A DNA stretch of 38,277 nucleotides from Bradyrhizobium sp. NAS96.2. GTDB taxonomy: Bacteria > Pseudomonadota > Alphaproteobacteria > Rhizobiales > Xanthobacteraceae. The notes below the pieces were generated by a model. That model had not been told where the DNA came from and made no database searches. It saw nothing but the letters and a program-made list of their open reading frames with translations. Position 1 is the stretch's first letter. Every line of letters begins with the position of its first letter. Positions 1-6,866 of this stretch are shown piece by piece. The position numbers and the translations under genes are program-made. Location of the stretch: NCBI RefSeq assembly GCF_001908235.1, contig NZ_LGHK01000241.1, positions 1-38,277 of the forward strand. The letters run 5' to 3'.

Positions 1-64
1 CCGCAGCCTGAGCCGCGCGCTTGGTCACTCAATACTCCCCGCGCCGGGCCGACTTTTTGCACGG

Positions 65-178
65 CCTGGAAAGCCAGGACCCATTACCCCAAATGCGCAT
101 GGTTGCGCGACGTGGGGGCCACGATCCCGTTCATCACGGCATGCGGTGGTTCTGGGTCCTGGCTTTCGCCAGGACGAC
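65..178. repeat. Family A intergenic palindrome, copy 1
   Basis: The outer arms read CCTGGaaaGCCAGGACCCA on the left and TGGGTCCTGGCTTTCGCCAGG on the right, so the unit can fold into a long cruciform and each arm can fold on itself. It matches the other copies (216, 27326, 31751, 35622) in the GTCC-GGC-GAAA-GCC-GGAC core and the flanking CGTC/GACG. It lies upstream of the broken HiPIP gene. No gene is recognised in bases 1-276; this repeat and the next one account for most of that stretch. Confidence 0.75.
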
Positions 179-215
179 AACGAAGAGTCCCGTCTACAAT
201 ATCCGTCACGGAGTA

Positions 216-261
216 TGGGTCCCGGCCCCCGTGCGCAATTGCGCACTAGGCCGGGACGACG
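216..261. repeat. Family A intergenic palindrome, shortened copy 2
   Basis: TGGGTCCCGGCC on the left and GGCCGGGACGACG on the right flank an inner palindrome, GTGCGCAATTGCGCAC. This is the family A end sequence with a different, very short centre. It ends only 15 bases before the ATG of the HiPIP reading frame, so it occupies the place where a promoter or 5' UTR would be expected. Confidence 0.7.
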
Positions 262-276
262 CATGGGGTGAACACC

Positions 277-534
277 ATGGCCAAACAACAACCCGATCGT
301 TCGCGGCGCACTTTCGTCGGCACTGCCATCGCAGGACTTCCCGCCTCGCTTCTGCTGCGGGCCGCCGTGGCCTCCGACAAAATGACAAAACCGCAGGCCG
401 AATATCAGGAGACGCCGAACGGCATCTACTCGTGCGGCCTGTGCACGCTGTTCGTCGCGCCCGATGGCTGCAAGGTGGTCGAGGGCGCGATCAGCAAGGA
501 CGGCTAGTGCAAGGCCTTTGCCGCGGTGGATTGA
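277..534 (+). pseudogene. High-potential iron-sulfur protein (HiPIP), interrupted by an amber codon
   Basis: HiPIPs are small periplasmic electron carriers with one [4Fe-4S] cluster held by four cysteines. The frame starts at ATG 277 (GTG 268 is an in-frame alternative). It begins with a twin-arginine signal, RSRRTFVGTA, followed by a short hydrophobic stretch. The mature part shows the family pattern: YSCGLC (Cys 1 and 2), FVAPDGC (Cys 3), then VVEGAISKDG. At 505-507 there is TAG where HiPIPs have the conserved Trp of a GWC motif. After that stop the frame continues with CKAFAAVD and a natural TGA at 532-534, supplying the fourth cysteine. A single TGG to TAG change therefore explains the break. 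Without readthrough the product lacks the fourth ligand and should not hold the cluster. A sequencing error or amber suppression are alternatives. The next gene is convergent and 32 bases away. Confidence 0.8.
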
Positions 535-566
535 GCCACCCCCTCCAGGAGGATAAGAAAACGAGA

Positions 567-2009
567 CTACAACTCCCGCGCGTTCGAAAACGCGAACGAC
601 GACACCCGCCGCGTCGTCTCATCCAGGATCAGCGTGCGGGTGATCGGCGGCTCGGCGCGCTGGCTGCAATTCTCGCGCTCGCAGAGCCGGCAGTTGACGC
701 CGATCGGGGTGCCCTCGGCCTTTTCCAGATCCATCCCGGTCGCATAGACCAGCTTCGCCGCGTGCCGGATCTCGCAGCCGAGCCCGATCGCGAAGCGCGG
801 TTGCGGCTGCGGATAGGGCGCCACCGGCCGGCGCACCGTCTGCGCGATCGAGAAGTAGCGCGTGCCGTCCGGCAGCTCGATCACCTGGCTGAGCAGGCGA
901 TCGGGCATGTCGAAGGTCGAATGCACGTTCCAGAGCGGGCAGGTGCCGCCGAACTTGGAGAACGGGAAGGTGCCGGAGGAAAACCGCTTCGACACATTGC
1001 CGGCATTGTCGACCCGCAGCAGGAAGAACGGCACGCCGCGCGCGTTCGGACGTTGCAGCGTGGTGAGGCGGTGGCAGACCTGCTCGAAGCCGGCGTTGAA
1101 GCGCTGCGCCAGCACGTGGACGTCGTAGCTCAAGGCTTCGGCAGCGGAATGAAACGGCTGGTAGGGCATCATCGCGGCCGCGGCGAAATAATTGGCGAGC
1201 GTGATGCGGTAGAGCCTGCGCGCGGTGTCGTCGAGCGGGCCGGCGCGGCTGACGATCGCGTCGATCGCAGCGCCGCATTCGACAAAACCGATCTGCAGCG
1301 CGAGCTGGAAGCTGCGGCCGGAGCTGTCGACGAGTTCGGAGATCAGGAGCTGCCGGCGATGGCGGTCGAAACGGCGCAGCGTCTCGCGCATCACGTCGAC
1401 CGGCATTACGCGGGTGACGATCGAATGCTTTTCCCGCAGCCGTGTCGCCAGCGCCGTGAACAGGCCCTCGGTCGGCACGTTGAGCTCGTCGCGCAGATTT
1501 TCCGCTGCGGTCTCGAGCTCCGGAAAATAGTTGCGATTGGCCTCGATCAGGTCGCGCACCCGCTCGATCGGGTTGGCGTCGAACTGCGAGCCTTCGCGGT
1601 CGGCCATCTGCGCCGCCACCAGCGTCTCGCCGCGGCGCGCCTCGGTGTAGGCGGCGTAAAGCCGCTGCAACGCATGCGTCACGCCGGGGCAGAGCTCGGC
1701 GAGGTCGCGCAGTTCCTGCTTCGGCAGGTCGATCTGGCGGAACAGCGGATCTGAGAAGATCTCGTTGAGTTCCGCGAAGAAGCGGTCCTCGTCGGCGGTG
1801 GCGAGGTCGCGCAAATCGAGATCGTAGCTCTCGGCCAGCCGCAGCAGGATCTGCGCCGTCACCGGGCGCTGATTGCGCTCGATCAGGTTGATGTAGGAGG
1901 GCGAGATGCCGAGCCCCTCGGCGATCTGGGTCTGCGACAGCCCCAATTGCTGGCGGATCCGCCGGAACCGCGGCCCGACGAACAGCTTCTTTCCGGACTC
2001 GCCGGGCAT
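567..2009 (-). CDS. XRE-family regulator of the short-chain fatty acyl (ScfR/RamB/PrpR-like) type
   Basis: This 480-residue regulator has an N-terminal XRE helix-turn-helix at about residues 12-66, with FRRIRQQLGLSQTQIAEGLG and SPSYINLIERNQRPV as the recognition region. A long middle region resembles the IrrE/DUF955 fold but has no HExxH zinc motif; FQLALQIGF sits about where it would be. The C-terminal DUF2083-type domain ends with a cysteine cluster, NCRLCERENC. In relatives such as RamB and PrpR this domain senses acyl-CoA or propionate/acetate status and controls short-chain fatty acid and glyoxylate/methylcitrate genes. That role is inferred from the family. The start at 2009 has AGGAAG six bases upstream (GGTCAGGAAGACTGCC-ATG). 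A perfect palindrome at 2027-2041 just upstream suggests autoregulation. No acyl-CoA metabolic gene lies next to it here. Confidence 0.85.
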   Translation of the reverse strand: MPGESGKKLFVGPRFRRIRQQLGLSQTQIAEGLGISPSYINLIERNQRPVTAQILLRLAESYDLDLRDLATADEDRFFAELNEIFSDPLFRQIDLPKQELRDLAELCPGVTHALQRLYAAYTEARRGETLVAAQMADREGSQFDANPIERVRDLIEANRNYFPELETAAENLRDELNVPTEGLFTALATRLREKHSIVTRVMPVDVMRETLRRFDRHRRQLLISELVDSSGRSFQLALQIGFVECGAAIDAIVSRAGPLDDTARRLYRITLANYFAAAAMMPYQPFHSAAEALSYDVHVLAQRFNAGFEQVCHRLTTLQRPNARGVPFFLLRVDNAGNVSKRFSSGTFPFSKFGGTCPLWNVHSTFDMPDRLLSQVIELPDGTRYFSIAQTVRRPVAPYPQPQPRFAIGLGCEIRHAAKLVYATGMDLEKAEGTPIGVNCRLCERENCSQRAEPPITRTLILDETTRRVSSFAFSNAREL

Positions 2010-2026
2010 GGCAGTCTTCCTGACCT

Positions 2027-2041
2027 ATTTTGTGACAAAAT
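2027..2041. promoter_or_regulatory. Putative operator of the ScfR-type regulator
   Basis: ATTTTGTGACAAAAT is a perfect inverted repeat (7 + 1 + 7) in a locally AT-rich stretch, 18-32 bases upstream of the regulator's start codon. A further half-site, ACAAAT, follows at 2044-2049. The position fits an autoregulatory site. RamB-type regulators are known to bind short TTTGC/GCAAA-like palindromes, so the resemblance is loose. The binding protein is inferred. Confidence 0.5.
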
Positions 2042-2252
2042 TTACAAATCGACATTTATTACAAGTTCAGATGTTACATGACATCACCAATAAAAAACAA
2101 GGCATCTGTACGAACTTCAGCTTTTCGCGTTTATCTCCTGACACGCACTTCGCGATGCTCTGTCAAGAATGTCGAACCGGCGGACAGGTTGCGGGGATCA
2201 GGTTTCAGGCGGCTGAGCAAAGGCAGCACAGTTTTTTCAAAGGAGACTGACG

Positions 2253-2462
2253 ATGAGCAAGGGCAGCAATTTCTGGGTGATCGGCGGCGAGTTCGGGTCG
2301 ATGAACTTCCACAAGCTCGTCGAAGGCTCCGCTCAGGTCCGCGGTCCGTTCAAGACCCGCAAGGAAGCCGAAGAGTGCTGGAAGGAAGTCTCGGAAGAGA
2401 GCCGCCACAAGGCCGGCGTGCGCTTCTCGATCGTCGAGGAGCCGTCGCGGGTTTCGGCCTGA
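2253..2462 (+). CDS. DUF4170 domain-containing protein
   Basis: This is a 69-residue soluble protein with an excellent ribosome binding site (AAAGGAGACTGACG before ATG). Its sequence shows the DUF4170 pattern: FWVIGGEFGSMNF near the start, then GPFKTRKEAEECWKEVS and a C-terminal RFSIVEE. The fold resembles small proteins that contain a WxVxG start and a KTRxEAxxxW helix. The family is conserved in Hyphomicrobiales as a single short domain and its function is unknown. The gene stands alone: it is divergent from the ScfR-type regulator and followed by an intrinsic terminator at 2534, so it is probably a monocistronic, well-expressed unit. Confidence 0.85.
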   Translation: MSKGSNFWVIGGEFGSMNFHKLVEGSAQVRGPFKTRKEAEECWKEVSEESRHKAGVRFSIVEEPSRVSA

Positions 2463-2533
2463 GCGCCAGAATTATCAGAGCTAAGAAAACGTCCAAGGAC
2501 GGCGGCCCCATCCGGTTCATCCGGGTGGGGTCG

Positions 2534-2563
2534 ACCGCTTTTGGGACACTCCCAGCGGTTTTT
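2534..2563 (+). terminator. Rho-independent terminator after the DUF4170 gene
   Basis: The hairpin is ACCGC - TTT bulge - TGGGA - CAC loop - TCCCA - GCGGT, followed by TTTT. A second hairpin, CCCCATCCGG/CCGGGTGGGG at 2506-2530, lies directly upstream. Together they close the short DUF4170 transcript about 70 bases after its stop codon. Confidence 0.75.
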
Positions 2564-2675
2564 GATCTGGGGATAAGCGGTAGCCTAAGTGCTTGGGAAC
2601 CAACGTCCTTTGCGGACGTCATGGTTGCTGATAGGTTAATGGGTAGGCAAACCCGTCACCACGAGACCGCAACGC

Positions 2676-3251
2676 ATGTCCGATCCGCAGAACACCGGCA
2701 GCGAGGCGCGCGAGATGCGGCCGACACTGCGAGAGGCGCTGCGGCGGGCGCGGATCGAGGCGGCCGACCGCACCGGCGTCGTCGTCGAGCTGCGCGATGC
2801 CGAGGTAGCGCGGCTCGAGATCCTCAACGACGCGCTCGACCCGCTGTTCGCGCAGGTGCCGGAGAAGGTCGACCTGTTCGACCGCGGCATCAGCCAGGGC
2901 GAGACGCCGCGGCTCTGGATCGACGTCGTCGCACATGTGCTGATGGGCCGCGACAAGCGCATCTACCGCTTCGTGCAGGACACGAGGTTCGGCCGCATCG
3001 TGCTCGCCGAATCGCACGATGTGGCCGTGATCGTCGATGCCGTCACCGACTATGTGGCGCGCCGGATGATCGAGCGCGAGCATGCGATGGTGGCAACGCC
3101 GCTTCCGGTTGCCGAGCCGCCGGCGCCGCCGCCCGTGCCGGTGGTGGCGCCGAAGCGTCGCGGTCGGGTCGGCATGTTCGTGCTCGGCTTCATCCTCGGC
3201 GCGCTCGCGCTGTTCGGTTTCGCACTGCTGGCGAGCTTGCAGAATTTCTAG
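2676..3251 (+). CDS. Hypothetical protein with a single C-terminal membrane anchor
   Basis: This 191-residue protein was not assigned to a named family. Residues 1 to about 135 are soluble and charged and include a conserved-looking block, LWIDVVAHVLMGRDKRIYRF, followed by DTRFGRIVLAE. A proline/valine linker (PPAPPPVPVVAP) and a basic KRRGR patch then lead into one transmembrane helix (about residues 165-188, FVLGFILGALALFGFALLA). That arrangement predicts a tail-anchored protein with its bulk in the cytoplasm. The ATG at 2676 was chosen because the soluble domain begins right after it. A family D palindrome starts at the stop codon. The glycine-rich-domain gene follows in the same direction and may be co-transcribed. 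Confidence 0.65.
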   Translation: MSDPQNTGSEAREMRPTLREALRRARIEAADRTGVVVELRDAEVARLEILNDALDPLFAQVPEKVDLFDRGISQGETPRLWIDVVAHVLMGRDKRIYRFVQDTRFGRIVLAESHDVAVIVDAVTDYVARRMIEREHAMVATPLPVAEPPAPPPVPVVAPKRRGRVGMFVLGFILGALALFGFALLASLQNF

Positions 3252-3326
3252 AGCATGATCCGGAAAAGTGTGAAGCGGTTTTCCCTCGCGACAAACGCGG
3301 AACGCGTTTGCGCGGAGATCATGCTC
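3251..3326. repeat. Family D palindrome (GAGCATGATC type), copy 1
   Basis: The ends GAGCATGATC and GATCATGCTC are exact reverse complements. Inside lie CCGGAAAAGTGTGAAGCGG and an AACGCGGAACGCGTT inner palindrome. The repeat begins at the last base of the upstream stop codon and ends about 27 bases before the next gene's start, filling the whole spacer. A close relative lies at 33562. Confidence 0.7.
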
Positions 3327-3352
3327 AAATAGGGGAAGGGGCGGGGGGCAAT

Positions 3353-4123
3353 TTGGTCATAACACCCGCCTCGGCATTTTTCGGCGTGCTGGCGGCAGGC
3401 GCGGTGATCGGCAGCGCCGTGCTGTTCGGCAAATGGCAGACGCTGCGGCGCGCCGAATATATCCGCACCTTCAAATGGCCGGCGGGGCTGCTGGCCCGGC
3501 TCGAGAAGCATCACCCCGGCTTCTCCCGCAAGGACAGCGCGCTGGTGTCGCGCGGCCTGCGGCAGTTCTTCCTCGCCCATCTGATGAGCGGCAAGCGCTA
3601 CGTCTCGATGCCGTCGCAGGCGGCCGACGACCTCTGGCATGAATTCATTCTTTACACCCGCGAATACGACGCGTTCTGCCGCCGCGCCTTCGGCACGTTC
3701 CTGCATCACACGCCGGCCGTCGTGCTGGTGAAGGAGCGGCGCCGGAGCAATGAAGGGCTGCGGCGGGTCTGGTGGTACTGCTGCAAATACGAGAACATCG
3801 ATCCGGTCAGGCCGACGCGGCTGCCTTTGCTGTTCGCGCTCGACGCCAAGCTGAATATCGCGAACGGCTTCGTCTATCACACCGACTGCGAGGCGCTGCG
3901 CCGCAGCGGCATTGCCGGCAGCAGCCCGTATTGCGGCGGCGATTTCTCGGACTCATCGATCGACGGATCGTCGGCAGGCTTCGGCGATGCCGGCAGCGAC
4001 GGAAGCCATGACGGCGATGGTGGCGGCCACGGCGGCGGTGATGGAGGCGGCGGTGACGGTGGAGGCGGCGGCGACAGCGGAGGCGGCTGCGGCGGCGGGT
4101 GTGGCGGCGGCGGTGGCGACTAG
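3353..4123 (+). CDS. Membrane-anchored glycine-rich-domain protein (GRDP/DUF1399-like)
   Basis: No ATG exists near the beginning of the coding-like sequence. The best start is TTG at 3353, preceded by a purine-rich stretch (AGGGGAAGGGGCGGGGGG), giving 256 residues. The order is: an N-terminal transmembrane helix (about residues 4-24), a domain at about 50-190 containing PSQAADDLWHEFIL followed by TREYDAFC and FGTFLHHTPA, and a C-terminal tail of Gly, Asp and Ser ending in GGGCGGGCGGGGGD. The DLWHEFIL...Y..FC...FG.F.HH block is what glycine-rich domain-containing proteins share, so the family is fairly clear, but the bacterial function is not known. The tail may be a flexible or metal-binding segment (two Cys, many Asp). 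It is flanked by palindromic repeats on both sides. Confidence 0.7.
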   Translation: MVITPASAFFGVLAAGAVIGSAVLFGKWQTLRRAEYIRTFKWPAGLLARLEKHHPGFSRKDSALVSRGLRQFFLAHLMSGKRYVSMPSQAADDLWHEFILYTREYDAFCRRAFGTFLHHTPAVVLVKERRRSNEGLRRVWWYCCKYENIDPVRPTRLPLLFALDAKLNIANGFVYHTDCEALRRSGIAGSSPYCGGDFSDSSIDGSSAGFGDAGSDGSHDGDGGGHGGGDGGGGDGGGGGDSGGGCGGGCGGGGGD

Positions 4124-4226
4124 AGCATTTTCGAGCGAAGTGGACACCGGTTCGCGTGAGGAAAATGCGTCAAAACGAGAATCTAGAGCTCCGTTCCGAT
4201 GCAATCGGAACGGAAAAAGGCTCTAG
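4122..4226. repeat. Palindromic repeat (TAGAGCATTTTCGAGCG type)
   Basis: The unit begins in the stop codon of the glycine-rich protein gene with AGAGCATTTTC. It carries GAGGAAAATGCG as an internal partner and contains a perfect inverted repeat, CCGTTCCGAT-GCA-ATCGGAACGG (4191-4213). It ends AAAAAGGCTCT over the stop codon of the convergent metallophosphoesterase gene. It may act as a bidirectional terminator between the two convergent genes. It is related in style to family D but has a distinct sequence. Confidence 0.6.
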
Positions 4227-5110
4227 GACAGCCGTATCTGTTTGAGCTCGCGAATGCCGTCGTGATGGCCGAGGCCGCGCACGGTCTGCTCGCAGCGCCA
4301 GGCGTTGCCGTCGCGCTCGATCGAGAACAGATTGTAGGCCGCCGCCGGATAGTGCTTGCGCGCCAGCGCCGATGCCGACGGCACGCCGATTGCCGGGATC
4401 TTCCGCTCGGGGCCGTCGAACCACATCGTCGAATGGATGTGGTCGTGGCCGTGCAGCACCAGCTCCACGCCGTGCCGCTTGAGCAGCGCGAGCAATTGAT
4501 GCGAATCGGTCAGCCGCTTGGCGCGGCCGTCGGAGTGCAGCGGGTGATGCACCAGCAGCACGCGGAAGGCATCCTCCCGCGACAGCTGCCCGAGGATCGT
4601 ATCCAGCGCGTTGAGCTGGGCATGCCCGAGCCAGCCGGTCGCCATCAGCGGCGGCGTCGGCACGGCCGAGGAGACGCCGATCAGCGCCACCGGGCCGCGG
4701 CGGCGCACGAACGGAAAATGCGTCGCGGCGCCATCGGCGTCGCCGCGCAGATAGTCGCCGAAGTGGCTGACGAAGCGATGCCGGGTCGCGCGCACATAGG
4801 CGTCGTGATTGCCGGGGACCACGGTGACGTCGGCAGCGCCGCCGACGCCCTCCAGCCATTGCCGGGCTGGATTGAACTCGGCATCCAGTGCCAGATTAAC
4901 GAGGTCGCCGGTGACGGCGACATGGTCCGGCTGCTGCGCCTGCATGTCGGATACCAGCGCATCGAGCACGTCGCGGCGGTGATATTTGTGACGGTTGCGG
5001 GTCCAGTTCAAATAGCCGAGGGCGCGCTTGCCGGCGAGATCGCGCAGCCGCGGCGCCGGCAGCGGCGGCAAATGCGGATCCGACAGATGCGCGAGGCGAA
5101 ACGCTGCCAT
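4223..5110 (-). CDS. Calcineurin-like metallophosphoesterase
   Basis: The protein has 295 residues and the dinuclear-metal phosphoesterase motifs in order: SDPH (Asp11, His13), GDLVN, GNHD, an HHPL histidine block, and GHDH. These are the residues that bind the two metal ions and the phosphate. The overall layout resembles 3',5'-cyclic nucleotide phosphodiesterase/Icc-type enzymes, but the substrate cannot be told from sequence. The start at 5110 was preferred over an upstream in-frame codon at 5197 because homology-like sequence (MAAFRLAHLSDPH) starts there and it has a good GAAGGGA Shine-Dalgarno eight bases upstream. It has no signal peptide, so it is cytoplasmic. It is divergent from the NUDIX gene at 5258. 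Confidence 0.85.
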   Translation of the reverse strand: MAAFRLAHLSDPHLPPLPAPRLRDLAGKRALGYLNWTRNRHKYHRRDVLDALVSDMQAQQPDHVAVTGDLVNLALDAEFNPARQWLEGVGGAADVTVVPGNHDAYVRATRHRFVSHFGDYLRGDADGAATHFPFVRRRGPVALIGVSSAVPTPPLMATGWLGHAQLNALDTILGQLSREDAFRVLLVHHPLHSDGRAKRLTDSHQLLALLKRHGVELVLHGHDHIHSTMWFDGPERKIPAIGVPSASALARKHYPAAAYNLFSIERDGNAWRCEQTVRGLGHHDGIRELKQIRLS

Positions 5111-5257
5111 CACGCGATTCCCTTCGGATTGTCGGTGAAAAGTGGCCGGCAGCCGGTCATGTCGTGCTATCCCGAACGTCCTGCCCTGTATTGGCAAGAG
5201 CTGCGCAGGCGCGCAAGGATCAAAGCAAGGATCAAACTCAGAGATGTCGAGGGTTCA

Positions 5258-5746
5258 GTGACGATCCTGCTCGATTTACGCAAGCGCTACGAGCCGCAGA
5301 TCAGGTGGGTGTTTCATTTCTACTGGCGGCTGGTCCGCAGTATGACGCTCGGGGTCCGCGCCGTGGTGCTGGATGCCGACAACAAGGTGTTCCTGGTCAA
5401 GCACAGCTACGTCCACGGCTGGTATCTGCCGGGCGGCGGGGTCGAGGTTGGCGAAAGTTTTATCGAATCGCTGCGGCGCGAGCTGGAGGAGGAGGGGCGG
5501 ATCGAGCTCACCGGTGAGCCGGTGCTGCACGGCATCTTCCACAACAGCCACGTCTCGCCGCGCGATCATGTCGCGGTCTATGTCGTCCGGAACTACCGGC
5601 AGGACCGGCTGCCGGAGCCGAATCGCGAGATCGTGGCCTGCGGCTTCTTCGATCCAGCCGATCTGCCGGACGAGACCACCCCCGGCACCCGGCTGCGGAT
5701 CGCGGAGGTGCTCGAGGGCCGGCCGCCGCCGGCCACATGGCGGTGA
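5258..5746 (+). CDS. NUDIX hydrolase
   Basis: NUDIX enzymes cleave nucleoside diphosphates linked to another group, using Mg2+ bound by the Nudix box. Here the box is GGGVEVGESFIESLRRELEE followed by EGRI, a full match to G-x5-E-x7-REUxEExGU. Around it are LPGGG and an N-terminal strand, LGVRAVVLDADNKVFLVKHS. A GTG at 5258 with a GAGG motif six bases upstream gives 162 residues and the neat start VTILLDLRKRYEP. An ATG at 5159 is an in-frame alternative that would add an arginine-rich extension of doubtful reality. The substrate is not predictable. A GNAT acetyltransferase follows 39 bases downstream and may share the transcript. Confidence 0.85.
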   Translation: MTILLDLRKRYEPQIRWVFHFYWRLVRSMTLGVRAVVLDADNKVFLVKHSYVHGWYLPGGGVEVGESFIESLRRELEEEGRIELTGEPVLHGIFHNSHVSPRDHVAVYVVRNYRQDRLPEPNREIVACGFFDPADLPDETTPGTRLRIAEVLEGRPPPATWR

Positions 5747-5785
5747 TGGACCGCGCCCGCGCCAGATGCTATCCCGCGCCCCATA

Positions 5786-6298
5786 ATGACCGAACTGTCC
5801 CTGACCATCCTGCCCGAGACCCCGAAAGACGCCCAGGCGATCGAGCGCCTGCACGAGCGCACCTTCGGGCCTGGCCGCTTTGTGCTCAGCGCCTACCGGC
5901 TGCGCGAGCATGTCGATCATCTGCTCGATGTCTCCTTCACCGCGCGGATCGGCACACTGCTGGTCGGCTCGGTGCGCCAGCTTCCTGTCTGCATCGGCGA
6001 TACGCCGGCGCTGATGCTCGGGCCGTTGACGGTCGAGCCGCCGTTCCGCAGCCGCGGCGTTGGCCGCGCGCTGCTCGAACGTGCGATCAATGATGCCCGC
6101 GCCAAGGGCCATCGGCTGATCGTGCTGGTCGGCGACGAACCGTATTATGCGCGGGTCGGCTTCAAGCCGGTGGCGAAGGGGCGGATGACGATGCCCGGTC
6201 CGGTCGACTACAGTCGCTTGCTTGTCATGGAACTGGTCGACGGCGCGTTCGAGGGCGTGTCCGGCCCGATCCAGCCGGACTGGAGCAAGGCGATCTGA
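5786..6298 (+). CDS. GNAT-family N-acetyltransferase (YhbS-like)
   Basis: This 170-residue protein has the GNAT fold. The acetyl-CoA pyrophosphate-binding loop (motif A) reads RSRGVGRALLERAI, preceded by the beta-4 strand LMLGPLTVEPPF. Motif B contains LIVLVGDEPYYARVGFKP, and this YYARVGF ending is typical of the COG3153/YhbS subgroup. It would transfer an acetyl group from acetyl-CoA to an amine on a small molecule or protein; the acceptor is unknown. It is cytoplasmic with no extra domains. It sits directly after the NUDIX gene on the same strand, and an EthD-family gene follows after about 115 bases. Confidence 0.85.
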   Translation: MTELSLTILPETPKDAQAIERLHERTFGPGRFVLSAYRLREHVDHLLDVSFTARIGTLLVGSVRQLPVCIGDTPALMLGPLTVEPPFRSRGVGRALLERAINDARAKGHRLIVLVGDEPYYARVGFKPVAKGRMTMPGPVDYSRLLVMELVDGAFEGVSGPIQPDWSKAI

Positions 6299-6412
6299 CA
6301 TCCGCGCGAGCCATCGCCGGAACGGTTGCACCCTCCGACGATCTGAAGCACAGTTGAGGCAAGCGCCGGGACAAGACCGGCGCATGTCATATCAACAGGG
6401 AGAGTGCGCGCC

Positions 6413-6730
6413 ATGATCAAGGTCAGTGTGATGTATCCGAACAATCCAGGCGCACGCTTTGATCACGACTATTATCGCGACAAGCACATGCCGCTGGTGA
6501 AGGCGCGGCTGGGCGACGCCTGCAAATACTACACCGTCGACAAAGGCCTCGCGGGCGGCGCTCCGGGGACGCCCGCCACCTATGTCGGGATGTGCCACAT
6601 CTTCTGCGACTCGGTCGAGGCCTTCGCGGCCGGCATGGGCAAGCACGCCCAGGAGATCATGGGCGACATTCCGAACTACACCGACCTGCAGCCGGTGATC
6701 CAGATCAGCGAAGTCGTCGTCGGCCACTGA
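6413..6730 (+). CDS. EthD-family protein
   Basis: The protein has 105 residues with the EthD dimeric alpha/beta-barrel signature: an N-terminal strand, IKVSVMYPN, then FDHDYYRDKHMPLVKARLG, which contains the conserved Y-x-x-x-H-x-P-L block, and a C-terminal TDLQPVIQISEVV strand. EthD was named from an ethyl tert-butyl ether degradation cluster, but most family members have no proven reaction and are annotated as EthD family reductases. The ATG at 6413 was chosen over GTG 6404 because the AGGGAG motif (6398-6403) is better spaced for it and the conserved strand starts immediately. It appears to be transcribed alone or at the end of the NUDIX-GNAT unit. A family B palindrome follows its stop. 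Confidence 0.85.
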   Translation: MIKVSVMYPNNPGARFDHDYYRDKHMPLVKARLGDACKYYTVDKGLAGGAPGTPATYVGMCHIFCDSVEAFAAGMGKHAQEIMGDIPNYTDLQPVIQISEVVVGH

Positions 6731-6737
6731 AGCCCGC

Positions 6738-6822
6738 AGCCCGGATGTAGCGAAGCGAAATCCGGGACAGGCTCGCCGCGGGCGTAGTCCCCGGATTGTG
6801 CTTCGCTTCATCCGGGCTACGC
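6738..6822. repeat. Family B palindrome (AGCCCGGATG type), copy 1
   Basis: The left arm AGCCCGGATGTAGCGAAGCG and the right arm CGCTTCATCCGGGCTACG are imperfect reverse complements. Inner arms read AATCCGGGAC and GTCCCCGGATT. The repeat lies between convergent genes (the EthD-family gene and the TonB receptor) and can form an 85-base hairpin in either transcript. Copy 2 is at 27493. Confidence 0.75.
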
Positions 6823-6866
6823 GACAAAAATCGCTCTGCCGCTGGCGGCAGAGGGATGCGCTTGTC

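Noticed and set aside
505..507. TAG in the HiPIP as pyrrolysine or another recoded amino acid
   Set aside because: The position is Trp in the family and a single G to A change gives TAG. No pylT/pylS or recoding signal is visible here. Nonsense mutation or error is preferred.
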